Assembly: GCA_024742285.1 (NCBI GenBank)
Contig: JANSYR010000001.1
Coordinates: forward strand, 558,001 to 622,000
Direction: 5' to 3'
Origin: a bacterium
Lineage (GTDB): Bacteria > Myxococcota_A > UBA9160 > UBA4427
Length of the DNA stretch: 64,000 nt
Of this stretch, positions 25,735 through 34,068 are shown in pieces (position 1 is the stretch's first letter; the number at the start of each line of letters is the position of its first letter). Both the position numbers and the translations under genes were made by a program. Below the pieces are notes generated by a model that saw only the letters and a program-made list of their open reading frames with translations, was not told the DNA's origin and ran no database searches.

Positions 25735-26646
25735 TCAGAAGCCAGGCTCGCGTCGATCGCGCGCGTGATCGAAGCCAGCTGACGAGCGACCGCGGCAGGC
25801 GCGTTGAGGCCCTCGCCGACACCCATCATCAGAACGACGAGTTCTTGCTCTCGGTACGTCGAAGACCGAGCCGACCGCCGACCCTGGACGAGGCCGCCCA
25901 AGAGCCGCTGATCTCCTTGCAGGACGCTTTCGATTCGTTCGAGGTAGGCATGAAATCGACGACGCGCGATGTCCTTCTCGTCGGCCTGTCCGTCGTGTCC
26001 CCAATATCGTCGGAGTGAAACGATCGGAACATCGTTCCTCGTATCGAAGCGCCAGAACAGCACCTCTGGTCGATCGGTTTTCGTATCGATGCCCAGACGC
26101 GTCTCGAAGAACTCGATCGTTCGCCAAGGACGGCCACGGCTCGTCCCGAAGTACTCGACCATGTGACGAGACGGCTGAGCACCGATCGCCGGGAACGAGG
26201 CCCTGGCGAACGCCTGCAGGCCCACGGGTGAAGAGAACGCACTTCCGACTCCTTCAGAGTCGAGCGCTTCTTCGCGCGCCTCCTCCTCGGCCACATCGAT
26301 TTCTTCCAGCCACGCCAACCAGTCCGTCAGGTATGGATGAGAACCCCTGTGCGCGCGCATCGCGCTGAGGACGGCGTCACGTTCGACTAAGACGAACTCC
26401 TCCGGCCGACCTGTGTGATCACCCTCGTGGACCCATCCAGTCTTGAAGTAGATGCAGACTAGATCGGTCTCCTCGTCGGTCGCGAACTTCCTGCCTGCGT
26501 CGAGCGCCCGGTCCAGCTGATTCGAGTGGTGCGAAGTGTTTGTCTTGTCCTCGATCACGAGATGGACTGATTTACGACCTTCGAAATCGAAGTCGGCCAG
26601 GATATCCGCGTGTCCGGTCTGCCTCGAGAGGTCCCTGAGAACAGCC
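25722..26646 (-). pseudogene. PD-(D/E)XK nuclease-like protein, 5' end lost at an IS3-like element
   Basis: Reading from the edge of the 97-bp element, the frame gives VLRDLSRQTGHADILADFDF and then SVHLVIEDKTNTSHHSNQLD. The Asp of HADIL and the E-x-K of IEDK form the PD-(D/E)XK active site. No ATG, GTG or TTG occurs in frame before the GTG at 26558, which lies after the catalytic Asp, and the frame closes (TGA) inside the element. So the intact gene must have started further upstream and has been cut. The remaining ~300 residues are otherwise uninterrupted (FWRFDTRNDVPIVSLRRYW, a likely DNA-binding half). The stop falls inside repeat copy C. It resembles stand-alone PD-(D/E)XK proteins of phage-defence and restriction contexts. 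Confidence 0.6.
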
Positions 26647-26743
26647 TGAACCGCCCCGGGAATCCCGGAGACTCGGTTAGTTGAGTCCGGCCTTCTCGGC
26701 CGGACTCAACTAACCGAGCCTCCGGCAAACCCGGGGCGGTTCA
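26647..26743. mobile_element. 97-bp palindromic element with IS3-like terminal repeats (MITE or deleted IS)
   Basis: Two 46-base arms around the loop TTCTC (26693-26697) are inverted copies with 42 of 46 positions matching. Each arm starts TGAACCGCCCCGGG at the outer edge, so the whole reads 5'-TG...CA-3', as IS3-family ends do. The inner 21 bases are perfect. The arms differ at four positions (AATC versus TTTG, and one A/G), as left and right IS ends usually do. There is no transposase and no clear target duplication: flanks are AGCC on the left and CGTC on the right. Confidence 0.6.
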
Positions 26744-27014
26744 CGTCTCTATGGGTTTGGCATTCCTGCCTCCGAAGAACTCGATCCCCGGCCCACCGAT
26801 TGGCTTCCGAGTCGTTGACAGCAGTCAAGCCGACTCGATCGTCGTAGATGCGAAGTAGTGCGTCGGCTGCCTGCCGCGCATTCTCAGGCACGAAGTCAGC
26901 GCGAGGCTCCGCCCTCTGACGGTTAAGATTGAGTAGGACGAATTCGACACAAGCGACCTTCGCATCGATGCAGTCTATTAGGCGCTTGTCGTAGCGGGCA
27001 CCCGGCAAACGCAT
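26744..27014 (-). pseudogene. Frame upstream of the element, possibly the nuclease N-terminal part
   Basis: About 90 residues from 27014 to the edge of the element; the frame runs on into the arm and stops at 26706. Sequence is ordinary in composition (KVACVEFVLLNLNRQRAEPR, then ARQAADALLRIYDDRVG). Order and strand fit an N-terminal piece of the nuclease, but simply deleting the element leaves the two parts one base out of frame. It may instead be an unrelated small gene. Confidence 0.3.
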
Positions 27015-27213
27015 TACCGAGACCCCTTTGCTCCGCTACTCCGAGTCAAAGGCTAGGGAGGTTTCCGCTGGCGCAGCTCGATTGAGACCTCTCCATACAC
27101 GGTGATTTATTCCGACTTCGCTCAGGCGGAGTGGCCGGATCGAACGGACGAAACCGCGCGATTTTCCGCGAGTGGCCTCGCACCGTGGCGAGCAGTCTCT
27201 GCTCGAGCCACCT

Positions 27214-27444
27214 CAGTGGCGGTGGGGGGAGTCGGGAGCGAACTCGTCTCCAAGAGTGATTCCCTGATCGACAGGGAAAATACAGGGATTGTCGCCGATT
27301 CCGGCGGTCGCAGAGACCGAACCAGCAGAGATTCCACCGCGGATCCAGCCGGTTGGAAACGAATTCCCTATGGGCTCGAACAGGGAAGCCTTTCGTGCGA
27401 ACAGGGAATCTCCACAGCGCAACAGGGAAAATCGCCTCCCTGTT
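27214..27444 (+). repeat. CAGGGAA-rich repeat, copy D
   Basis: The best-preserved copy. Head CAGTGGCGGTGGGGGGAGTC then GCGAACTCGTCTCC; middle GATTCCCTG...ACAGGGAAAATACAGGGA; tail AATTCCCTATGGGCTCGAAC, AGGGAAGCC, then three more CAGGGAA words. It is in the same orientation as copy C, and the two bracket the broken nuclease. Confidence 0.72.
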
Positions 27445-27473
27445 CAGCACACCCATGGCTCCGATCGCTTCGG

Positions 27474-28445
27474 CTAGTCGCCAGTCGGATCGCGTCCGAA
27501 GAAGAACTCCACCTCGAGCAACTCGAGGTCCGGCGCGCCTTCATGGAAGCTTGCGGGGTAGACGAAACCCTTCGTGAGCTCCGTGATGGCGATCTCGTCC
27601 CACACGCCCTGCGGCTCCGATTTCTTGACCCAGATAGCGCTCGGCATTCCCTCCCGCGTGAGCGCGAAGCGAAGGAGGACGCGGCCGGCGGGCGCCCCAC
27701 TCCGTTCGAGGGCGTTGCGCTCGAGGGAGAATGTCTCGGCGCGGATCGGCTGGGGATCCTCGGGGCGCGTGCGCGCGCGCTCGGGCTTCGCGGATGGCCG
27801 CTCCATCGCCGCGAGTTCCTCGAGACTCTCGACGCTGGCCTGCTCGAGCGCCTCTCTCGCCCGCGCGAGCCCCTCGTTGGCGGCGATCGCCAGGAAAGCG
27901 ACTCGACCGGGGTCGACAACGCTTCGGCGCCGCAGATCGAAGGAATCGACGGCCAGGCCCCTGATACCAAAGGCGTACATCGCGTCGATCTGACCCTGTT
28001 CGGCGGCGGCGCGGATCCACCGTTGGCTCTCGGCCTCGAGCTCGTACTTCGGTCGCGTTCCGTGGCTGCTCATAGGCAGCATGAGGCCGTAGAGGTACTG
28101 GCCGGTCGCGAACCCGGCGTCGGCGGACCGAAATAGGTGGTTCATCGCCAGCTTCATCTGACGCAGCTTCTCCCCCGAGAGCGCGGAGCGCTCGGGGAAC
28201 AGAATAGACTTCTGCAGGGCGTCGAAGCCGACGACCCCGTAGATGATCGCGTGACCGTACTGGGCGTGTCCGGCGGGCGTGGTGGGCCCCGCCTCGGCGC
28301 AAAGGGCCAGCACCTTCGAGTGACTTCCGGGCGCCAGGATCCGGTCGCAGTCGTTGGCGTGGGCGGCACACGGGAGGCCCAGAACCAAAGCGACCCATGC
28401 GGCAATGCCTCGTCGCGTCAACCTCGTCTCGCGTCTCTTCGTCAT
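27474..28445 (-). CDS. Exported Sel1-repeat protein with TonB-like C-terminal domain
   Basis: 323 residues. Signal peptide ends near AHANDCD. Residues 80-200 hold Sel1/TPR-type pairs: SADAGFATGQYLYGLML and AAAEQGQIDAMYAFGIRGLA, then IAANEGLARAREALEQA. The last ~75 residues (GRVLLRFALTREGMPSAIWV, then EIAITELTKGFVYPASF) resemble the TonB C-terminal fold. A periplasmic protein that probably bridges partners. It stands alone on the minus strand just after repeat copy D. Confidence 0.68.
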   Translation of the reverse strand: MTKRRETRLTRRGIAAWVALVLGLPCAAHANDCDRILAPGSHSKVLALCAEAGPTTPAGHAQYGHAIIYGVVGFDALQKSILFPERSALSGEKLRQMKLAMNHLFRSADAGFATGQYLYGLMLPMSSHGTRPKYELEAESQRWIRAAAEQGQIDAMYAFGIRGLAVDSFDLRRRSVVDPGRVAFLAIAANEGLARAREALEQASVESLEELAAMERPSAKPERARTRPEDPQPIRAETFSLERNALERSGAPAGRVLLRFALTREGMPSAIWVKKSEPQGVWDEIAITELTKGFVYPASFHEGAPDLELLEVEFFFGRDPTGD

Positions 28446-28687
28446 GCTCCGACCATTCCTCGCGCGCGGTGGCGCGTCGAGGTGTCAGCCTATCCGATCG
28501 TATCACAGCCCCGAGATACGGCGGGACCCAGCCGATCATTGCTGAGCTGAGTAGACAACAGAAAAGTTCCAGACACTTCGGACGCGTGAATCGAGTCGAG
28601 CGTCCGAAGGGGCTTCATCAATTCAACGAACCCCCACGCGCGAAGCGTCGCCCTCGAAAGGGATTCGAAACGTCGTTGCGTCTTCGC

Positions 28688-29374
28688 TCATCGGGCCGTC
28701 TCCGCGACCACCTGATCGACCGCCCGCGTGATCGCACGCTCGATGATTCCTGCCACGCGCTTGTCGCGAATGCCCTCGAAGCGTTCGAGCGGCTGTGCGT
28801 AGACTGCCCGGCTCACCAAGCGCTCTCCGTCGATGTTCATCTCGAGTGTCACCACCGCAGCCGGATCGTAGTTCGCGTTGTCGGACAAGCTGAACCCGCC
28901 GGGCATCGTCTCGTCCGCGACGCAGGAACTGCCGGAGAGCATCCCCGCGATCCAGTTCGGACCGTGCGTCGAATTCGCGCTGGTGACACCATGACGCATC
29001 ACTGTCTGCAAATTGAGGAAGACATCGAAACGAACCAGCTCGACCCGATCGACTCCGATGGTCGCGTGATCGAGTCGGGATTCGAGGTAGCGCAAGCGGC
29101 TTGGAACCAGGTTGCCTTCTCCGATTCGATAGACGGCGTAGCCGCAGTTCATTCCACCAACGGAGAGCACCTCCGTCTCAGCGAGAACACCCTCCGAATT
29201 GCGGGAATCCGTAAGCGATGCTCCCGGCGTCGTGTCATCGATGGGATAGTTCATTTCGTACGCGACGTTGACGCACCCCAGAAGATCAACCGCCACGACG
29301 AAAGACGACACGATCACGAGCCATCGAGAGCCTCGCCGGACGCTTCCGCGCGGAACGCACCCTTCACGAATCAC
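28688..29374 (-). CDS. Hypothetical lipoprotein
   Basis: 228 residues from a GTG. Hydrophobic core VIVSSFVVAVDLLGC ends in a lipobox (LLGC). The mature protein has no family I know; it shows LRYLESRLDHATIGVDRVEL and a C-terminal helical part VAGIIERAITRAVDQVVAET of the kind seen in small outer-membrane lipoproteins. It lies eight bases after the next lipoprotein gene on the same strand, so the two form an operon. Confidence 0.62.
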   Translation of the reverse strand: MIREGCVPRGSVRRGSRWLVIVSSFVVAVDLLGCVNVAYEMNYPIDDTTPGASLTDSRNSEGVLAETEVLSVGGMNCGYAVYRIGEGNLVPSRLRYLESRLDHATIGVDRVELVRFDVFLNLQTVMRHGVTSANSTHGPNWIAGMLSGSSCVADETMPGGFSLSDNANYDPAAVVTLEMNIDGERLVSRAVYAQPLERFEGIRDKRVAGIIERAITRAVDQVVAETAR

Positions 29375-29381
29375 AACCGTT

Positions 29382-29915
29382 CTACCCGTACCAGTCCATC
29401 ATTGCGTTGAGTCCCGGATTGAGCAGCTCCCTGTGGAGATTCGTCAGAATGGCTCCATGGCTGGCCGAGTGGAATACGATCTCGAATCCCACAGGGTCAA
29501 CCATTTGCAGTTCGTATCCCCACCCGAAGCCGGACGAGTGTGCCAGGAATATCCGAAGCTCGAGGGCGTCATGGGCGCCACGAGGAGCGCGATGGCCGCG
29601 TAGAATTTGATCGAAGCAACCCAGGTCTGCCAGCACTTCGTCCATGTACGCGTCGACCCACGCTAGTACGCCTCGTGATGCATTGAAGACGAAGAGCCGC
29701 TCGCGCTTCGATAGAGCGACAGATTCCGCGCGCACGATGCGCACCTTCGCCCTCACGCCCGTCGGATAATGGAGCGTGTCCGGATGCCGTTCATACGGGA
29801 TCACGCGCGGACCGCAGGCAATACCGACCGCGCCAACGACTAGCAGACAGGCGAATGCGCAAGCGGCGCGTTCCAGGCGCTGCGAAGTTCGCCGAGCTGC
29901 GAGCTCCGAAGACAC
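29382..29915 (-). CDS. Hypothetical lipoprotein
   Basis: About 177 residues from the GTG at 29915; the frame extends to 30002 but that would give an over-long signal peptide. The signal is CAFACLLVVGAVGIACG, with Cys in the lipobox IAC. The mature part contains RVIPYERHPDTLHYPTGVRA and ALELRIFLAHSSGFGWGYEL. No recognised family. It is first of a two-gene lipoprotein operon with the gene ending at 28688. Confidence 0.58.
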   Translation of the reverse strand: MSSELAARRTSQRLERAACAFACLLVVGAVGIACGPRVIPYERHPDTLHYPTGVRAKVRIVRAESVALSKRERLFVFNASRGVLAWVDAYMDEVLADLGCFDQILRGHRAPRGAHDALELRIFLAHSSGFGWGYELQMVDPVGFEIVFHSASHGAILTNLHRELLNPGLNAMMDWYG

Positions 29916-30340
29916 ATGCGACCTGTCGAATCCGCTCCCGAAGATCACGAGAAAACTCCGACGCGCAACGTGACTCTTCCCGCGAAGCGAGCCCCGCGTC
30001 ACGCTTCATCCATAGGAAAGATAGTTCGCGGACTTGCGGCAGGCGGGCCTTGCCGCGACCAGAATAGTACCCATCCCGAGGAGCTGTTTGACGAATCGTC
30101 CCATCGACCGCCCCATCCAAGTCTTGGATCCGCCTGGGTTGAAGTGCCGACGCGTTCGCTCTGCATACGGCCGACCCACGGAGGTGCGGACTTTATGGAG
30201 CCTTCGCAAGTCTCCCTCCAAGACTAGATTGACGCGCGACATGTCGCCTATCTTCGAGGGGTTAGTTGCTCGGCGCATGATCTCGTGTCGCTCGATTCTC
30301 AGTGACCATGGTGCCGACCAAAGCATTCGAGGAGAACGTA

Positions 30341-30844
30341 ATGAGCCAACGCTGGCAGCTCGCTCGGTCGGGCGTCGGTAGAGCTGCTCTGCTCGTAGTT
30401 GGATTCGTTGTCTTGTCTGGCTGCCCAGCGGCCCGCGGGCCGGCTTTCGCCGAGGTTCAGCCGAACGTTGGGGAGAACAAAGTACTTCTTTATGTATTCC
30501 GGACAGGCCCCTTCCTGTTCAACGTGGACCTCGAGATTGGAGACAAGAAGATTCTCCGATTCAAGAGGCGATCGTTTACATGGCTCGCGCTTGACCCGGG
30601 AGTTTATGAGATTCGAGTTCCTGGAGATCTGGGCGGTCGTGTGGGCTTCAAATGCGAACAGCGGCTGTCGCTGGAGTCGCGGGTCGTGTACCTCGAATTC
30701 GAGGTGCTCGGAAACGGGGCAGGGTGCGCACTCGTGTCTGCTTCAGTCGCGAGAGCGCTAATGTCGGATCATCGTTTCCTCGAGCCGCTGACACGAGATC
30801 ATGCCCCGTCGATTCCGTTGCCCGCGGCAAGTGGGGGCCGATGA
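30341..30844 (+). CDS. DUF2846-like lipoprotein
   Basis: 167 residues from the ATG at 30341 (AGGAGA 7 bases before it); an upstream start at 30302 lacks this. Lipobox VLSGC. The mature part KVLLYVFRTGPFLFNVDLEI, then FTWLALDPGVYEIRV, is a beta-sandwich typical of DUF2846-type lipoproteins. Its stop overlaps the next start (ATGA, 30841-30844). Confidence 0.7.
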   Translation: MSQRWQLARSGVGRAALLVVGFVVLSGCPAARGPAFAEVQPNVGENKVLLYVFRTGPFLFNVDLEIGDKKILRFKRRSFTWLALDPGVYEIRVPGDLGGRVGFKCEQRLSLESRVVYLEFEVLGNGAGCALVSASVARALMSDHRFLEPLTRDHAPSIPLPAASGGR

Positions 30845-31326
30845 TGGACAGCGTTCGCGTGCTCTTCGCTGTCGTCCTAGCGGCGGGGATGGCGGTGGGC
30901 TGTGCTGGCACTCCCGATTCCCTGACTCGAACCAGACGTTTCGAATGGCACGGTGCCGCCGGGCAGCCCCGTTCTGAGGTCGCAGTACTGCGAATTGAGG
31001 GAGGAGTGAAGCGAATCGAAAGCGTCGAGATTCCCGCCGATGTCGGCTACGTCGTTCTTCCTCCCGCCGTTTACGGGGTAAGGGTCGAAGAGAGTCTCGG
31101 TCAGGGCCACCTAAAGCACACGGTCTTTTTCGACGCGAGGCCAGGGCGGACGTACTCGATTCGTCGCAACTGGGACCGAGGCATTTTGGCTGGGCCCTCG
31201 GAGACGAAAGCCTACGACGATACGAGCGATCCGGAGCGACATATTACAGCAGAAGCACTCGTTGGAATTCCATTGTTCGTCCCCTTGGCGGCGACTGCGA
31301 ACGATGCAGTGCTGGAGCCGATGTAA
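30841..31326 (+). CDS. Small lipoprotein of the same sandwich type
   Basis: 161 residues, starting at the first of two ATG codons that overlap the previous stop. Signal VLFAVVLAAGMAVGCAG with Cys after MAVG. The body (EVAVLRIEGGVKRIESVEIP, VVLPPAVYGVRVEESLG, TVFFDARPGRTYSIRRNW) has the strand pattern and PxxYxxxV turn of the neighbouring DUF2846-like protein, so the pair probably arose by duplication. Function unknown; outer-membrane location likely. Confidence 0.65.
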   Translation: MMDSVRVLFAVVLAAGMAVGCAGTPDSLTRTRRFEWHGAAGQPRSEVAVLRIEGGVKRIESVEIPADVGYVVLPPAVYGVRVEESLGQGHLKHTVFFDARPGRTYSIRRNWDRGILAGPSETKAYDDTSDPERHITAEALVGIPLFVPLAATANDAVLEPM

Positions 31327-31377
31327 CGCAAGGGCTTTTGGGCGGAGCTCTGGCCGTCCGGAGTGCAGGAGTAAAAT

Positions 31378-31959
31378 GTGCGGCGTTTCCGTGCCCTCGT
31401 ACAACCGAATCCGCTTGTCATTGTGGCCGCAGCTTTCTGCGCATTCGGATGTGCTGGAGCAACAATCGGACCCGCATCGTCGACGCTTTCCCCGATCGGC
31501 GAGGTGCCACAGGCGCGCCGGGATACGATTGGCGTTGCGATTCTGGGCCAACGTGAGTTTCGAACGAACGTCCTCGTGTTGATGTCGTCGGAAACTGATG
31601 CACGCGGCGCAGCTCTTCGTCTGCAGCGCTCGCTTACGGCATCGCACGCCACGCCGGTCGAATTTGACGAGGCAGGTGGCGGCAGAGTGTTCTTCTTCGA
31701 TATCGATACGCCGCTGCAGACGTCGAGCGGCCTCCGCATCGTTCTCCAGTCGTTCTTCGTTGACGATTCGGCCCAGTCGCTGATCAGGCAAATCGCGCCC
31801 AGAATGCACGTTCTGCTTGCGGTCGGCGACGTCGAGCCCCTCGCCGCTCTCGAAGCGTCGAGCGCGCAACCCCACGCGTTCGCTGTGACACCCGACGCGC
31901 TCCGAGCAGCCATTCACGAAGTCGGGGCGTACGTCGCTGACGGTGCTGGATCCCTCTGA
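31378..31959 (+). CDS. Hypothetical lipoprotein
   Basis: 193 residues from a GTG with AGGAG seven bases upstream. Signal LVIVAAAFCAFGCAG, Cys in the lipobox FGC. The mature part starts a strand DTIGVAILGQREFRTNVLVL and contains a short helical C-terminus (TPDALRAAIHEVGAYVADGA). Third in a run of three lipoprotein genes on the plus strand, 51 bases after the second. Confidence 0.62.
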   Translation: MRRFRALVQPNPLVIVAAAFCAFGCAGATIGPASSTLSPIGEVPQARRDTIGVAILGQREFRTNVLVLMSSETDARGAALRLQRSLTASHATPVEFDEAGGGRVFFFDIDTPLQTSSGLRIVLQSFFVDDSAQSLIRQIAPRMHVLLAVGDVEPLAALEASSAQPHAFAVTPDALRAAIHEVGAYVADGAGSL

Positions 31960-32366
31960 CATTAGAGGGCTGCCGCCGAGCGTGCTGCGCGCATGCTGCT
32001 TCCCCCGTGGCAGGGCGAAACGGCATCCATCTGCTTCCAAGATTTTGTGGCTCGCGCTAGTAGTCGCTTCCGCGACTGGTTTGAGCAGACCATCGACGCG
32101 TTGAGCAGGTCGAGAACAGGGAACCGAGGCTCCCTGTACCTGACTTTGCGCGCGAACTCCGTCGAGATCGCCGTCGCGTGAAGGTTCAGGAATGGCCGCA
32201 CCGTTGGAACAACCGCACGAGCCGCTCGCCTAGATTCTGAGCGCGGCAATCGTAGTCGCAAGGAGCGCCACGCGGGACCAGACGCGGAGCGTCGGTACTC
32301 CCGAGGCATGCCCTCGCCCGCGAGTCTCGTTGCGCCCAGGAACGCGGAGATTCTCCAACATGGCAA
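31960..32366. other. 407-base gap, small repeat remnant
   Basis: No gene seen. Near 32116 an ACAGGGA...TCCCTGT inverted pair (7-base arms) followed by GCGCGAACTCC recalls the words of the CAGGGAA repeats and may be a remnant, or a terminator-like hairpin between convergent genes. Confidence 0.35.
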
Positions 32367-33119
32367 TCATCGTCTTCTCGTCCGCGCGAGGCCGGCGAGG
32401 CCCAGCAGGACGAGCAGACCCGTTCCGGGCTCGGGAACGATCGTCGAGTGAATCTCAGTGATCTCACCGAGGTTCAAGAGGGTCAGGATGCCGGAATCCA
32501 CCATTCGATACTCGAGCCTCGACCGATCGAACGCAATTTCGTCGAGGTCGGTGGGCATCGCACCAAGCTGGAGGAACGAAGCTGAGGTGTCGGCGAGGGA
32601 AACCGTCAACCCGTCCCAAACAAACTGAACTAGATCCTGGCGCGAGTACCCGCCCGTCTCCGGATCGAACTCGTAGAGCCCATCACCCGTCAGAAAGTCG
32701 GGTGTCCCATTGAGCAGAATCCGCCGACCGGCTGGACCCGGAATAGTCGGCGTCGCCGGTCGTTCGTAGCCATCGAACAGGGTTCCGTCGATCAGAATGC
32801 TGAAGTCGACGGGGGGCGTCACGAACTCGAACCCGAGTGTTGCGGGGTCTCGGGTGAAGGTCTCCAAGTACTGAGTTCGAATGGCATCCGGTCCGAGGAT
32901 ACCGCCAGGGGGAGGCAACGTACTTGCCCTCGGATCGAGGTCCGTCGAATGCTCGACGACAATCTCGAACTGTGAGCCAACGGCCGCGGCCAGAGGCGAG
33001 TCCGGCCCCGCATCGGCGACTGTGCCCAGGAACGAATGCCGCACGACTTGTGCAGTCGATGTCGCGGGGGCGAGTGCGGAGACGAGGAGCGGGATAAGCA
33101 GGAAGGTCAGTCGGGGCAC
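32367..33119 (-). CDS. PEP-CTERM exported protein
   Basis: 250 residues. Signal peptide MPRLTFLLIPLLVSALAPAT. The body is strand-rich (HSFLGTVADAGPDSPLAAAV, FEFVTPPVDFSILIDGTLFD). The C-terminus VPEPGTGLLVLLGLAGLART then RRR is a complete PEP-CTERM sorting signal. Such proteins are cleaved by an exosortase and often reach the surface or extracellular matrix. No exosortase gene is in this window. Confidence 0.82.
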   Translation of the reverse strand: MPRLTFLLIPLLVSALAPATSTAQVVRHSFLGTVADAGPDSPLAAAVGSQFEIVVEHSTDLDPRASTLPPPGGILGPDAIRTQYLETFTRDPATLGFEFVTPPVDFSILIDGTLFDGYERPATPTIPGPAGRRILLNGTPDFLTGDGLYEFDPETGGYSRQDLVQFVWDGLTVSLADTSASFLQLGAMPTDLDEIAFDRSRLEYRMVDSGILTLLNLGEITEIHSTIVPEPGTGLLVLLGLAGLARTRRR

Positions 33120-33298
33120 TTGGGCTCAGCTCCCAATCAGGCAGGTGCTCTGTAGGCTTCCATCGGGATGGGCTTCTGCAAGACAAGTGGCTCTTCTCAC
33201 CCGTATGTGGCGCAGCAAAGCGAACGATCGATCCACGCATCGAGATACTGCGCTATCGGGAGCCGCTGCTTGCTAGGCACGACTGACGTTCTGCCCGT

Positions 33299-34006
33299 TC
33301 ATCCCTTCGGGTCGAGAACCGTCGAGCGGAAGTGGTCGATGCAGTACTCTGCCGCGACTGCGAGCTCTTGCTTGAGTCCTGCAGCACCGTTCTCTACGAG
33401 TTCCTCGTGAGTCGGCGCATCATCCGTGTACTCCGGAACTCGCGAACAGAACCCCTCGGCCAGTAGCTGCTGGGATCGGGTATCGACAAGACGAAGTTTC
33501 GCCGCGTATATCACGCGATAGCGTGCCCAGTTGGCGGGAAAGTAGATGTAGTTCCAGTTCGTCGTTTGAACATCGACGACGATATCGGCGGAAGAGTAGG
33601 TATCCGCAATCTCCTCGACACTTGCTCCGTCGACCCTGCGACCACCGTTCGGCGAGACGACCGCTCCGTACTCGCGTGACAATCGAACCGCAAGCGCGTC
33701 CGCGATCTCATGCGCTGGATCTTGAATATCGTTCTCCTCGACGAGTTGGTTTCCGGCTGCGATCATCGCGAACGCACCGACCATCGCGAAGGTTGCCTTG
33801 CCTGCAGTTTGCGCCGCGAAGTCAGGACGATCGCGAAGTGTCGTCGTCACCGTGCTGCCATTCACTCGGGCAGCGCTGTCCGGTTCGAGGGGAACCGTCC
33901 GTGTGCTCACGCATCCTGATAACAGCGACAGTCCCGCGACGAGTGCTACCGCTCTAGCGATCGTACTAGATACCCCTCCTCTGCTGGCAAGCCCGACACA
34001 CTCCAT
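33299..34006 (-). CDS. Hypothetical lipoprotein
   Basis: About 235 residues from the ATG at 34006; a longer frame from 34072 overlaps the upstream stop by ATGA but gives too long a signal. Lipobox LLSGC after a clear hydrophobic core (AVALVAGLSLLSGC). A second hydrophobic stretch (ATFAMVGAFAMIAAGNQLV) lies about 55 residues later. The rest, with HEIADALAVRLSREYGAVVS and ADIVVDVQTTNWNYIYFPAN, resembles lipoproteins with a strand-helix domain that I cannot name. Co-directional with, and close to, the PEP-CTERM gene upstream. Confidence 0.6.
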   Translation of the reverse strand: MECVGLASRGGVSSTIARAVALVAGLSLLSGCVSTRTVPLEPDSAARVNGSTVTTTLRDRPDFAAQTAGKATFAMVGAFAMIAAGNQLVEENDIQDPAHEIADALAVRLSREYGAVVSPNGGRRVDGASVEEIADTYSSADIVVDVQTTNWNYIYFPANWARYRVIYAAKLRLVDTRSQQLLAEGFCSRVPEYTDDAPTHEELVENGAAGLKQELAVAAEYCIDHFRSTVLDPKG

Positions 34007-34068
34007 CTCAGCCCCACAGACGCATTCAGCGCTTCCCCGCCTCCGAGACGGCTCACCTAGACATCGGC

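Noticed and set aside
24242-25768. 508-residue plus-strand frame inside the PEP-CTERM-like gene
   Set aside because: Arg-rich alternative frame; the other frame has a signal peptide and PEP-CTERM tail.
26668-26720. Strong hairpin as a transcription terminator
   Set aside because: The arms extend to 46 bases with TG...CA ends and there is no T-run; an IS3-like element explains it better.
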